The notes: generated from the sequence alone by a model not told the origin. 8,870 nucleotides of DNA from an uncultured Bacteroidales bacterium (GCA_937901105.1 CALCHD010000075.1:1-8870), one strand, 5' to 3'. Shown: positions 1-7,494, counted from the first letter of the stretch. Numbers and translations: made by a program.

Positions 1-564
1 ACAGACTATGTTTTTGGAGCGGAGCCATACAATACTCCATGTACAGAAGAGCAGACAGGTACCCCAACAGGTGTGTACGGCCTTACAAAACTTAATGGAG
101 AGGAACTTATCAAGGCATCGGGGTGCAATTATGTAATTATCCGCACTGCATGGCTGTATAGCGAATTCGGCAAGAACTTCTGCAAGACTATGATGCAGCT
201 TACGGCAACAAAGCCGGAACTTAAAGTTGTGTTTGACCAGGTTGGAACACCAACATATGCATTGGATCTTGCAAAGGCCATTATGGTTGTGCTGGATAAA
301 TTCAATGGCAGCCAGAGCGGCATCTACCATTACAGTAACGAGGGTGTATGCAGCTGGTATGACTTTACAAAGATGATTGCCCAGTACAACGGCACTACAG
401 AGTGCAAGGTAAACCCTTGCCACAGCAATGAGTTCCCAAGCCCTGTCAAGAGGCCTTCGTATTCAGTACTGGACAAGACAAAGATAAAAGAGACTTTTGG
501 CGTTGAGGTACCTTACTGGACAGACTCCTTGAAGCTCTGCATTTCTAATCTTAAACGAAAATAA
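1..564 (+). CDS. rfbD: dTDP-4-dehydrorhamnose reductase, 3' part
   Basis: The reading frame is open from the first base and ends at TAA 562-564, giving the last 187 residues of a protein that is usually about 285-290 long. The NAD(P)-binding N-terminus (about 100 residues) lies outside the window. Visible RmlD/RfbD hallmarks are the TDYVFGAE strand near the left edge, then the short-chain-dehydrogenase-type catalytic pair in VYGLTKLNGEE (Tyr and Lys four apart). Further on are RTAWLYSEFGKNF, FDQVGTPTYALDLAKAI and, near the end, PVKRPSYSVLDKTK. The family reduces dTDP-4-keto-L-rhamnose to dTDP-L-rhamnose, the last step in making the sugar donor for surface polysaccharide, in the cytoplasm. A GTG at 73 could be mistaken for a start, but conserved sequence continues upstream of it. 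The aldolase gene follows after 15 bases, probably in the same transcript. The partner genes rfbA, rfbB and rfbC are not in view. Confidence 0.93.
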   Translation, partial: TDYVFGAEPYNTPCTEEQTGTPTGVYGLTKLNGEELIKASGCNYVIIRTAWLYSEFGKNFCKTMMQLTATKPELKVVFDQVGTPTYALDLAKAIMVVLDKFNGSQSGIYHYSNEGVCSWYDFTKMIAQYNGTTECKVNPCHSNEFPSPVKRPSYSVLDKTKIKETFGVEVPYWTDSLKLCISNLKRK

Positions 565-579
565 ACTAATAACAATACT

Positions 580-1233
580 ATGAAGTTTTTTATTGATACA
601 GCTAACTTGAGCCAGATTGCAAAAGCTCAAGAGATGGGAATCCTTGACGGTGTAACCACCAACCCAAGCCTTATGGCAAAAGAGGGCGTTAAAGGTACTG
701 AGGCAATTCATGCACACTACAAAGAGATCTGCAAAATTGTAGACGGTCCGGTAAGTGCGGAGGTTTTCTCAAACGATTATGAGGGAATGATTGCAGAGGG
801 AGAGATCCTTGCGGCAATTGACCCTAAAATTGCAGTTAAGCTTCCTTGTACTGCAGATGGTATCCGCGCAGTGAAATACTTTTCAAAGAAAGGGATTGCC
901 ACCAACTGTACACTTGTATTCTCTGTTGGCCAGGCTCTGTTGGCAGCTAAAGCCGGTGCAACTTTCGTAAGTCCGTTTGTTGGCCGTCTTGATGACATTT
1001 GCGAGGATGGTATCGGCCTTGTGGCTAAAATTGTTGATATGTACCGCTACTATGGTTATGGCACAGAGGTTCTTGCTGCCTCTATACGTCATACACAGCA
1101 CATTGTTGCATGTCTTGAGGCTGGCGCTGATGTGGCAACTTGCCCGCTTTCAGCAATTGAGGGACTTTTGAAACACCCTCTTACTGATGCAGGCCTTGCT
1201 ATTTTCAATAAGGCTGTTGAAACTATGAAATAA
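580..1233 (+). CDS. fsa: Small transaldolase / fructose-6-phosphate aldolase (FSA/TalC family)
   Basis: The product is 217 residues, the normal size for the compact single-domain TIM-barrel transaldolase family (FSA, MipB, TalC). The N-terminus MKFFIDTANL and the motif GVTTNPSLMAKEG (about residues 24-36) are characteristic. The Schiff-base lysine is K87 in AVKLPCT. Other family blocks are NCTLVFSVGQALLAAKAGA, VSPFVGRLDD and VLAASIRHTQH. Members either transfer dihydroxyacetone units (transaldolase, pentose phosphate pathway) or cleave fructose-6-phosphate to dihydroxyacetone and glyceraldehyde-3-phosphate. Sequence alone does not decide between these activities, and many Bacteroidetes genes are labelled one or the other. 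The ATG at 580 matches the conserved N-terminus and follows rfbD by 15 bases without a clear Shine-Dalgarno sequence. The downstream hairpin at 1235-1271 begins right after the stop. Confidence 0.92.
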   Translation: MKFFIDTANLSQIAKAQEMGILDGVTTNPSLMAKEGVKGTEAIHAHYKEICKIVDGPVSAEVFSNDYEGMIAEGEILAAIDPKIAVKLPCTADGIRAVKYFSKKGIATNCTLVFSVGQALLAAKAGATFVSPFVGRLDDICEDGIGLVAKIVDMYRYYGYGTEVLAASIRHTQHIVACLEAGADVATCPLSAIEGLLKHPLTDAGLAIFNKAVETMK

Positions 1234-1234
1234 A

Positions 1235-1271
1235 AAAGTGCCCATTAGGACGTCGTCCCAATGGGCACTTT
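1235..1271 (-). terminator. Intrinsic terminator hairpin between convergent genes
   Basis: A 12-base arm (1235-1246) pairs perfectly with 1260-1271. Inside it, after one A/C mismatch, a further 4-bp stem (1248-1251 with 1255-1258) closes on a 3-base loop. On the minus strand the hairpin follows the pseudouridine synthase stop (1275) by only 3 bases and ends in a run of six T (three of them in the stem), a textbook intrinsic terminator. On the plus strand it directly follows the aldolase stop but has only three T before GG. It therefore probably works well for the minus-strand operon and less well for the rfbD-fsa side. Confidence 0.85.
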
Positions 1272-1274
1272 GGC

Positions 1275-2066
1275 TTAAATATTCCTGAATGAACGGGGAA
1301 TTCCGGTGGAGAAGTTCATCTGTTTTCCCGTTACAGGATGAATGAACCCCAATGCATAGGCGTGCAGGTAAAGTCTGCGCGCCTTCTTGTTTTCTGCAAG
1401 ATGGGCCTGGCTTTCTCCAAAGTATTTTTTGTCGCCCCAGATTGGGCATCCTGCCTCCTGCATATGTACCCTTATCTGGTTTTTCCTCCCCGTATGCAGT
1501 TCAATTTCAAGAAGCGCCTTGTTTGAACGGGGATTGCTTTCCAGAACCTTGAAGTCTGTTACAGCAATCTGTCCTCCATTGTCTTTGGCAGAAGAGTACA
1601 CTACCATAGCCCTGTTTTCCTTCAGCCAGCTGGTAATCCTTCCCTCGTTATAGTTGAGCCTTTCCTTGCCGTTCTCATCCTCCTCAATAAGATACTCCAC
1701 CCTCACATTCCGTTGCGGCTCAATTCTTCCCGACAGATTCACTACTGCCACATAGCCCCTGTGGGTTACAGCTTCCTCCCAATTGTCCTGAAGCATCCTC
1801 TTCACCTCTTCACTCTTTGCAAACACCATGAGTCCGCTGGTCTCCCTGTCAAGACGGTGTACGATATATGCCCTTGGCTGGCCTTCCCTTCCATAGCGTC
1901 CTCTGCCAAAGTTTCCTGATGCAGTATTGCGCAGATAATTGTTCAGCATAGAATGTGCGGTAACTTCATCCTTTCCGCGGGATGTACCTACCGAAAGAAG
2001 CCCTTCCGATTTCTCAACAACAATCAGAAACTTGTCTTCGTATACTATTTTCAATGGATCTTTCAT
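1275..2066 (-). CDS. RluA-family RNA pseudouridine synthase (short form)
   Basis: The product is 263 residues with the RluA-type catalytic fold and no S4 RNA-binding domain. The sequence opens with KIVYEDKFLIVVEKSEGLLSV. It carries the catalytic motif VHRLDRETSGLMVFAKS (nucleophilic Asp at about residue 73) and ends with the conserved GRKNQIRVHM and GDKKYFG blocks. These enzymes convert specific uridines in rRNA or tRNA to pseudouridine in the cytoplasm. The target cannot be read from this sequence. The frame is open further upstream to an ATG at 2153, but that stretch overlaps the antiporter's coding end. The ATG at 2064-2066 starts exactly where family similarity begins and lies 4 bases after the antiporter stop, so I chose it. 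Translational coupling with the antiporter is likely. The hairpin at 1235-1271 ends the transcript. Confidence 0.92.
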   Translation of the reverse strand: MKDPLKIVYEDKFLIVVEKSEGLLSVGTSRGKDEVTAHSMLNNYLRNTASGNFGRGRYGREGQPRAYIVHRLDRETSGLMVFAKSEEVKRMLQDNWEEAVTHRGYVAVVNLSGRIEPQRNVRVEYLIEEDENGKERLNYNEGRITSWLKENRAMVVYSSAKDNGGQIAVTDFKVLESNPRSNKALLEIELHTGRKNQIRVHMQEAGCPIWGDKKYFGESQAHLAENKKARRLYLHAYALGFIHPVTGKQMNFSTGIPRSFRNI

Positions 2067-2070
2067 TGTT

Positions 2071-3528
2071 CTATGCTTCAGGATTATGCTCGTTGGATGA
2101 AATGAACAGTAGGGTGTCACCTTCATACAGTTCCAGCTTTCCGTCGGGAACAAGATAGTGGTTGTCCCTTTTTACCATCATTGCAAGATGGCCTTTGGGT
2201 ATATGCATCTTGGCAAGAGTGTTGCCGTGTACAAGCATTTCTGCGGTAAGTTTCACCTCGTTGAGGGAAGAGCTCATTTCGTCGGGAATATGAATATCAA
2301 ATGTGCTCTCCTGCTCCGGAGGCAAATCCAGATGAAGTCTCTTTGCAAGCCAGGAGATGCTCATTCCCTGCATTACAAGCGAGAGCAGGGTGATGAAGAA
2401 CACAATATTGAAAATAATGTCTGATCCGGTTACTCCGGCCAGAACGGGGTATGTTGCAAATATTATAGGAACTGCGCCGCGCAGGCCTACCCATGAGATG
2501 AACGCCTGTGCCTTCATTGGAATATCCTTGAACGGCGCCAGGCAGGTGAAGATGCTCAAAGGGCGTGCTACAAATGACATGAACGCGCCAATCAAAAGGC
2601 CGGCTGGGGCAATCTTAAGCATTTCGTGCGGATTTACAAGAAGTCCCAATGAAAGGAACATAATCATCTGGAAGAGCCATGTGAGGCTGTCCATGAACTT
2701 GCTCATCTCATTCTTAAGCCTTATTTTGCTGTTCCCTACAAGAAGTCCTGTAATGTATACTGCAAGGTAACCGTTGCCGCCAACCATATCTGTAACGGCA
2801 AACACAATGAATACAATGCTCAACAGCAGCACGGAGTACAGTGCCGTATTTGAGAGGTTCATCTTGTTTATCAGCCAAACTATGAACTTGCCAATGGCCA
2901 CGCTTATGATTATGGCATATCCGAACTGCTGCAGCAGATCCAGGGCAATTCCCCACCCGCTTACTTCTGCCGGATTCTGTATAATCTGTATAATTATGAT
3001 TGTGAGCATATATGCCATAGGGTCATTACTTCCGCTCTCCAGCTCAAGCAACGGCTTCAGATTGTGCTTGAGGACCATTTTCTGCGAGCGGAGGATGCTG
3101 AACACAGATGCCGAGTCTGTTGATGACATTGTAGCTGCCAGCAGGAATGAGGCCATAAGGGAAATTTCCATGTTCATTCCGGCAAAGCGGGAAATGCCAT
3201 AGATGAATGCACCGGTAAAGAGGGTTGTTATTGCAAGGGCCAGCGTTGAAAGGAGGAGTCCCGGCGTAAGTATTGGCCTGATGTCTGATATTTTAGTGTC
3301 CATACCGCCTGTGAACAGAATAACGCTCAATGCAATCATTCCAATGAACTGAGCTCCTGTTGGAGAGTCGAACTCAAGTCCCAGGCCGTCGGTTCCAAAG
3401 AGCATTCCCACAAGGAGGAACAGAAGGAGGGTGGGTACTCCAAAACGGAATCCTGTCTTGCTGATAAGGATTCCCACAAACACCATTACCGATCCCAACA
3501 AAAGTATATTTCCCGATGTAAATACCAT
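2071..3528 (-). CDS. nhaP2: NhaP2/CvrA-type cation(K+/Na+)/proton antiporter with C-terminal TrkA-C domain
   Basis: The product is 485 residues. About residues 5-395 form a polytopic membrane domain of the CPA1 sodium/proton exchanger type, with around a dozen hydrophobic helices. Conserved ion-path motifs are TMSSTDSASVFS (about residues 133-144) and LESGSNDPMAY (about 164-173, with the Asn-Asp pair at 168-169). The last 70 or so residues (NEVKLTAEMLVHGNTLA, then IPKGHLAMMVKRDNHYLVP and GDTLLFIS) resemble the soluble TrkA-C/RCK-C domain, which often binds a ligand to gate transport. The E. coli homologue CvrA/NhaP2 is longer because of an additional C-terminal domain that is absent here. The family exports K+ or Na+ in exchange for protons at the inner membrane, and which cation is not decidable here. 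It is first in a two-gene unit with the short pseudouridine synthase. A -7 box sits 24 bases upstream of the ATG. Confidence 0.9.
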   Translation of the reverse strand: MVFTSGNILLLGSVMVFVGILISKTGFRFGVPTLLLFLLVGMLFGTDGLGLEFDSPTGAQFIGMIALSVILFTGGMDTKISDIRPILTPGLLLSTLALAITTLFTGAFIYGISRFAGMNMEISLMASFLLAATMSSTDSASVFSILRSQKMVLKHNLKPLLELESGSNDPMAYMLTIIIIQIIQNPAEVSGWGIALDLLQQFGYAIIISVAIGKFIVWLINKMNLSNTALYSVLLLSIVFIVFAVTDMVGGNGYLAVYITGLLVGNSKIRLKNEMSKFMDSLTWLFQMIMFLSLGLLVNPHEMLKIAPAGLLIGAFMSFVARPLSIFTCLAPFKDIPMKAQAFISWVGLRGAVPIIFATYPVLAGVTGSDIIFNIVFFITLLSLVMQGMSISWLAKRLHLDLPPEQESTFDIHIPDEMSSSLNEVKLTAEMLVHGNTLAKMHIPKGHLAMMVKRDNHYLVPDGKLELYEGDTLLFISSNEHNPEA

Positions 3529-3552
3529 TATTCAATTTATTATTTAATTCAA

Positions 3553-3560
3553 CAAAGGTA
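3553..3560 (-). promoter_or_regulatory. Bacteroidetes -7 promoter element for the antiporter gene
   Basis: Read on the minus strand this is TACCTTTG, a perfect match to the Bacteroidetes primary-sigma -7 consensus TAnnTTTG. It lies 24 bases upstream of the antiporter ATG, implying a short leader of about 15-20 bases. I see no convincing -33 TTTG at the usual spacing (about 19 bases). Confidence 0.6.
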
Positions 3561-3568
3561 CTAAAAAA

Positions 3569-3581
3569 TAAGTTCAACTTA
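3569..3581. promoter_or_regulatory. Short perfect palindrome in the divergent intergenic region (possible operator)
   Basis: TAAGTT-C-AACTTA is a perfect 6+1+6 inverted repeat. It lies just upstream of the antiporter -7 box, where a -33 element or a repressor site would be, and about 66 bases upstream of the PAP2 -7 box. The function is only inferred from position. Short AT-rich palindromes also arise by chance. Confidence 0.25.
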
Positions 3582-3646
3582 ATGGCGTGGAACTTCCTAT
3601 TTATGGTCTATATGGCACGTGATGCTCTGATTGGAGAATAATTTCT

Positions 3647-3654
3647 TAAATTTG
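3647..3654 (+). promoter_or_regulatory. Bacteroidetes -7 promoter element for the PAP2-pseudouridine synthase unit
   Basis: TAAATTTG matches TAnnTTTG exactly and lies 18 bases before the ATG at 3673. The surrounding 15-mer (3646-3660) is nearly identical, at the same distance from the start codon, to the one before the chitinase gene. No clear -33 element is visible. Confidence 0.5.
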
Positions 3655-3672
3655 CGTAAATCCAACTGTTTT

Positions 3673-4386
3673 ATGATGAAAGCAATCTCACTTCTGCTTG
3701 CAATTCTGATTGCAGCTTCGGCACCTCTCCGTTCACAGAATGCCGGATACGAATTCAAGGCTTCTGAACTGATTGTCCCTGCTGCCCTTATTGGAGCAGG
3801 TGCTATTGGCAGTCAGATTGATGCTTTTAAGGAGCTGGATTTGGGGCTTCGTGGAAGCGCTTTGCATACACATGCCGGTTTTGTATTTGAGGATGCCGTG
3901 CAGTATGCCCCTATTGGAGCAATGTATGCACTGAAAATGGCAGGAGTGAATTCAGCGCACAGCTATGCAGACCTTACAGTACTCACAGCCGCTTCATACT
4001 GCATTACAGCTTCTGCCACCTGGCTGCTCAAGCAGGGGGTGGATGAAATGAGGCCGAACGGCAAGGATTATGATGCTTTCCCAAGCGGGCATGCTGCTAT
4101 ATCGTTTATGGGTGCAGAACTCCTCCGTCTGGAGTATAAGGATACCAGTCCATGGATCGGTTATGCCGGATACGCGGCCGCAGTATATACTTCATTGGCC
4201 AGGATAAGGCATTCGGAGCACTGGATGCATGACTTGGTTGCAGGTGCCGGCGTAGGAATACTGGGTACCAGGCTTGCATATTGGATATGCCCGCATGTGC
4301 AGAACCGTATTTTTGGAAAAATGGCTGTTGGCATGCCAATATATAACGGATCTGTTAAAGGAGTATCATTTGCTATGGTTTTCTAG
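3673..4386 (+). CDS. Exported PAP2-family phosphatase
   Basis: The product is 237 residues from the ATG at 3673 (or 236 from the adjacent ATG at 3676). It starts with a signal peptide, MMKAISLLLAILIAASA, probably cleaved around APLRSQ. The three catalytic motifs of the PAP2/vanadium haloperoxidase superfamily are intact: KQGVDEMRP (K120, R127, P128), PSGH (137-140), and R177-x5-H183-x3-D187 in ARIRHSEHWMHD. Hydrophobic segments around these motifs fit a membrane-associated domain. The family removes phosphate from lipid or isoprenoid pyrophosphates (for example undecaprenyl pyrophosphate or phosphatidate) on the periplasmic side. The substrate here is unknown. The frame is open back to a TTG at 3631, but that would place residues before the signal peptide and overlap the -7 box. 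The next gene starts one base after the TAG, indicating a shared transcript. Confidence 0.88.
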   Translation: MMKAISLLLAILIAASAPLRSQNAGYEFKASELIVPAALIGAGAIGSQIDAFKELDLGLRGSALHTHAGFVFEDAVQYAPIGAMYALKMAGVNSAHSYADLTVLTAASYCITASATWLLKQGVDEMRPNGKDYDAFPSGHAAISFMGAELLRLEYKDTSPWIGYAGYAAAVYTSLARIRHSEHWMHDLVAGAGVGILGTRLAYWICPHVQNRIFGKMAVGMPIYNGSVKGVSFAMVF

Positions 4387-4387
4387 A

Positions 4388-6076
4388 ATGGAACTTAAGA
4401 ATCTTCTTATATCAAAAGGTGTTGCTGCAGGAGAGCTGCAGAGAGAGCCTCTTCCTGAACTTTTCAATAATCCTTTCAGCTATGCACCACATCCGCTGGT
4501 GGAGAGGGCTGCAAGGGAGGTTGAGGAGTTTCTTAATTTCAAATGCCCCCCTTATTTGAGGAATGCCTTGAGAGGAGACGGCAAGATGTTCGGGGTGCTG
4601 ATAGTTCAGAAATCCAACGGGGAGACAGGATACCTGGCTGCCTATTCAGGAACCCATGAGGAGCTTAAGGAGACAGGATTTTTTGTCCCTCCAGTATATG
4701 ATCTTCTTTCTCCCGACAGTTTCTTCCCTGAAGAAGAACATGAAATCATAATGTTGAATGATCTTATCAGGGATCTTGAAAACGACAGGTACAGGTTCAT
4801 TCATATTGAGGTTACTGAAGAGATAAGGCAATGCCATCTTGAGAAAATAGCAAAGTTCAAGGAGGAGTATTCAGCTTCCAAGATTCAGAGGGATGCCCGC
4901 AGGAAAGAGATTATGGAGGAGATAGCCAGTGGAGGCAATTCTGCGGAACTCCAGGCGGAACTGGATGCAATAACCAGGGAAAGCCAGTTTCAGAAAGGGC
5001 AGATCAGGAGAGCGGAGAAAGCAATGAAGGATGAACTGGCCCAAAGGGATGCTGAAATGGCCGCTTCAGATGCCAGGCTGGATAAGCTGAAAGGGGAGAG
5101 GAAAGAGATGTCGGGAAGATTGCAGCAGAAAATATTTGAACATTTTTCTTTCCTGAATGCAAATGGAGAGCGTAAGGGATTGCTCCAGATATTTGGTGAT
5201 GCAGTTCCCCCCGGAGGATCTGGTGAGTGTGCGGCACCCCGCCTTCTGCAATATGCTTATCAGATGGGCTTCAGGCCCGTTGCAATGGGTGAGTTCTGGT
5301 ATGGATGGGACAACACGCATGTCCACGGACAATTTTATCCGTCCTGCAAGGGCAAGTGCGGTCCAATTCTGGGCTGGATGCTTCAGGGACTTAAAGTAGA
5401 CCCTGCCTGTTTCCACGAGTCTTATGGATGTGATCCTGTTCCCGATGACCTCTCGTCATTGGTGCTTTACGAAGACCAGTGGCTGGCAGTTGTAAACAAG
5501 CCTGCCGGGATGCTTTCTGCTCCTGGAAAGGATGAAGGGCTTCCGGTATTCACTTATGGATATCCTGTTCACCGTCTGGACATGCATACATCAGGTGTGC
5601 TGGTCTTTGCAAAGGATGAGCAGACATTGAAACTGATGCAGAGGCAGTTTGAGGGCCGCAAGGTGGAGAAAAAGTATATTGCTTTGCTTGACGGTAAAAT
5701 ATCGCCGCAATCTACAGGTGAAGATGTTGTATGGACATCTGATGTTGAGGGCAGCATATCCCTTCCGCTGTCTGCAGATTTTGATAACCGCCCTATGCAG
5801 AAGGTTGATTTTGAAAGTGGCAAGAAATCTCTAACAAAGTTCAGGATACTGGAAATGCATGATGGCCGTACTGTTGTGGAATTCTCTCCAATAACGGGAA
5901 GAACCCATCAGCTGCGTGTCCATAGCGCATCATCTCTAGGGCTGAATGCACCTATAGTGGGCGATTTACTTTATGGAAGAATGGACAGGAGGCTTATGCT
6001 TCATGCAAGAAGCATCTCTTTTGAGCATCCATATACCAATATTAAAGTATCTGTATCTGCAGAACCTGCCTGGTAG
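4388..6076 (+). CDS. Large RluA-family RNA pseudouridine synthase with N-terminal extension and coiled coil
   Basis: The product is 562 residues. About residues 355-562 are the RluA catalytic domain: LVLYEDQWLAVVNKPAGMLS, then VHRLDMHTSGVLVFAKD with nucleophilic D398, and GRTHQLRVHS followed by VGDLLYGR. The first 350 residues are an extension. It has a globular block (ERAAREVEEFLNFKCP, GDGKMFGVLIVQ, GETGYLAAYSGTHEEL, FFVPPVYDLLSP), a charged coiled coil at about 140-250, and a conserved-looking block, GECAAPRLLQYAYQ to FYPSCKGKCGPILGWMLQGL (Cys at 281, 320 and 324). From memory, this long architecture recurs in Bacteroides and in Vibrio/Shewanella proteins of the same family, so it is not a new fusion. 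The extension probably recognises RNA, and the target is unknown. The frame is open to 4274 within the PAP2 gene. I chose ATG 4388, one base after the PAP2 stop. The 3' end overlaps tilS by 35 bases. Confidence 0.9.
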   Translation: MELKNLLISKGVAAGELQREPLPELFNNPFSYAPHPLVERAAREVEEFLNFKCPPYLRNALRGDGKMFGVLIVQKSNGETGYLAAYSGTHEELKETGFFVPPVYDLLSPDSFFPEEEHEIIMLNDLIRDLENDRYRFIHIEVTEEIRQCHLEKIAKFKEEYSASKIQRDARRKEIMEEIASGGNSAELQAELDAITRESQFQKGQIRRAEKAMKDELAQRDAEMAASDARLDKLKGERKEMSGRLQQKIFEHFSFLNANGERKGLLQIFGDAVPPGGSGECAAPRLLQYAYQMGFRPVAMGEFWYGWDNTHVHGQFYPSCKGKCGPILGWMLQGLKVDPACFHESYGCDPVPDDLSSLVLYEDQWLAVVNKPAGMLSAPGKDEGLPVFTYGYPVHRLDMHTSGVLVFAKDEQTLKLMQRQFEGRKVEKKYIALLDGKISPQSTGEDVVWTSDVEGSISLPLSADFDNRPMQKVDFESGKKSLTKFRILEMHDGRTVVEFSPITGRTHQLRVHSASSLGLNAPIVGDLLYGRMDRRLMLHARSISFEHPYTNIKVSVSAEPAW

Positions 6077-7484
6077 AGCCGGTTATTCTGGCCTTGTTGT
6101 CAACTTGAAGTCCTGGGATACATACTATCTTGCCGCTGGCATCACACAATACATGCACTCCCGTTTTATGCAGATGCTCGAATTTTATGTCTGCAAGATA
6201 ATCTGTCACTTTTTTGCTGCCGTGCAGGCCTAGAGGAGAGAACCGGTCACCTGGTGCAATAGGGCGGCATTCAAGAGGCAGCTGGACCTTGTCTGCATCA
6301 AGGTATAGGGTGGGGCATATCTCCTCTGTGGTATCCTTCATTGTCCTCCAGCTTTCACGTGGGACAGCTTTAGTATCTATCTGCAAAGGCTTTGCCTGTG
6401 CAACGTTGAAATAGAATTTCAGCAGTCCTCGCTCCTTTACTGCAATGATCTCCCCATTTGCAGAGAGGAATTTTTTTGGACCGTCCTCTTCCTTGAGCGA
6501 TTTGGTAATATTCCCTATAACCGCAGGCGAAAATCCCATAGGGTATGCAATTTCATATACCCAGAATTCCCACTCCTGTTCCTTCATGAGCTCGGTCAGC
6601 TCCACAATGCATATGAGCAGCGAACGCCTTTCTTCAAGCATGTTCATCCTCAAGTTGAGGGAGCAGAATGATGCTCCAAAACGGCTCTCCATAAGCTGGT
6701 CTATAGTTTCAAACCAGTTGCACAGAAGTGAGCATTTCTCTTCAATATGCTTCTGAAGGATATTTCCCGCTTGCTGAAAATGTCTTATATTTCTATTGAA
6801 AGTGGCTATTATTGAAGGGTTTATTTTTTCAAGTTGAGGGAAGACCTCATTCCTGATCCTGTTTCGTGAGTAGTCGCTCTGCAGGTTTGTGCTGTCGGTG
6901 CGGAATGGAACATTCCATTTGAGGGCATACTTTTCAATCTGCTGTCGGGAATACTCAATGAGGGGGCGGATAATGTATTGGGACTGCTTTTCCTGTTCCC
7001 CTTCCTCTTCAAACTGCAGCAGCACTTTTTCCTTTATTCCCCCAATTCCCTCAATGCCGCATCCTCTGGTGAGATTTAGCATTAGTGTTTCTGCGTTGTC
7101 GTTTGCATTGTGGGCAATGGCAAGGAAATCATATCCCTCTGCAGCCATAAGTTCATAGAACCAGTTGTAGCGGAGCTCTCTGGCTGCCATTTCAATGGAG
7201 ATCTTCTTTTCTGCGGCGTATTCTTCTGTAGGGAAGCTTATAGTATGGAGCTTTATGCCGTTTTCCCTGCACCATTGGGTTACCATTTGTGTATCAGCAT
7301 CGCTCTCTTCTCCACGGAGGTTGAAGTTCACATGGGCTACGGCAATGTTGAGGTCAAGCTGGCAGTGCAGCAGGGCATCTGCCATGCACATGGAGTCTGC
7401 ACCTCCGCTTACGGCTGCCAATACTGAAGAGCCGTATTCAACACCAAGTTCCTGTATATGCTTTTTAAACCCGTATCTGAACAT
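6042..7484 (-). CDS. tilS: tRNA(Ile)-lysidine synthetase
   Basis: The product is 480 residues, within the size range of long TilS proteins. The N-terminal PP-loop ATPase domain shows SGGADS (residues 26-31). It continues with AHVNFNLRGEESDAD, MAARELRYNWF, AHNANDNAETLMLNLTRG, IRPLIEYSR, RTDSTN and RNRIRNEVFPQL. A middle helical region follows, and a TilS C-terminal domain is recognisable in PGDRFSPLGLHGSKKVTDYL through IPGLQVDN. The enzyme uses ATP to join lysine to C34 of the tRNA-Ile CAU anticodon, changing decoding from AUG to AUA, and is generally essential. Two ATGs compete: 7496 and 7484. I chose 7484 because GGAGG lies 5 bases before it and the -7 box (7503-7510) would start transcription at about the upstream ATG. 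The stop codon lies inside the end of the convergent pseudouridine synthase gene. Confidence 0.95.
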   Translation of the reverse strand: MFRYGFKKHIQELGVEYGSSVLAAVSGGADSMCMADALLHCQLDLNIAVAHVNFNLRGEESDADTQMVTQWCRENGIKLHTISFPTEEYAAEKKISIEMAARELRYNWFYELMAAEGYDFLAIAHNANDNAETLMLNLTRGCGIEGIGGIKEKVLLQFEEEGEQEKQSQYIIRPLIEYSRQQIEKYALKWNVPFRTDSTNLQSDYSRNRIRNEVFPQLEKINPSIIATFNRNIRHFQQAGNILQKHIEEKCSLLCNWFETIDQLMESRFGASFCSLNLRMNMLEERRSLLICIVELTELMKEQEWEFWVYEIAYPMGFSPAVIGNITKSLKEEDGPKKFLSANGEIIAVKERGLLKFYFNVAQAKPLQIDTKAVPRESWRTMKDTTEEICPTLYLDADKVQLPLECRPIAPGDRFSPLGLHGSKKVTDYLADIKFEHLHKTGVHVLCDASGKIVCIPGLQVDNKARITGSTRQVLQIQIL

Positions 7485-7489
7485 TTTTA

Positions 7490-7494
7490 CCTCC
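7490..7494 (-). promoter_or_regulatory. Shine-Dalgarno sequence that decides the tilS start
   Basis: On the minus strand GGAGG is followed by 5 bases and ATG (7484-7482). It overlaps the alternative in-frame ATG at 7496, so it favours the downstream start. Strong Shine-Dalgarno sequences are uncommon in Bacteroidetes, so it may be a coincidence of the codons involved. Confidence 0.5.

Noticed and set aside
2067..2153. N-terminal extension of the short pseudouridine synthase
   Set aside because: It lies within the conserved TrkA-C domain of the antiporter, and the RluA fold starts at the ATG at 2066.
2158..3202. Several plus-strand open frames opposite the antiporter gene
   Set aside because: They have no recognisable motifs or start signals and mirror the codon structure of the real minus-strand gene.
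4274..4387. Upstream ATG that would extend the long pseudouridine synthase
   Set aside because: The region is the coding end of the PAP2 gene in another frame, and family similarity begins only near ATG 4388.
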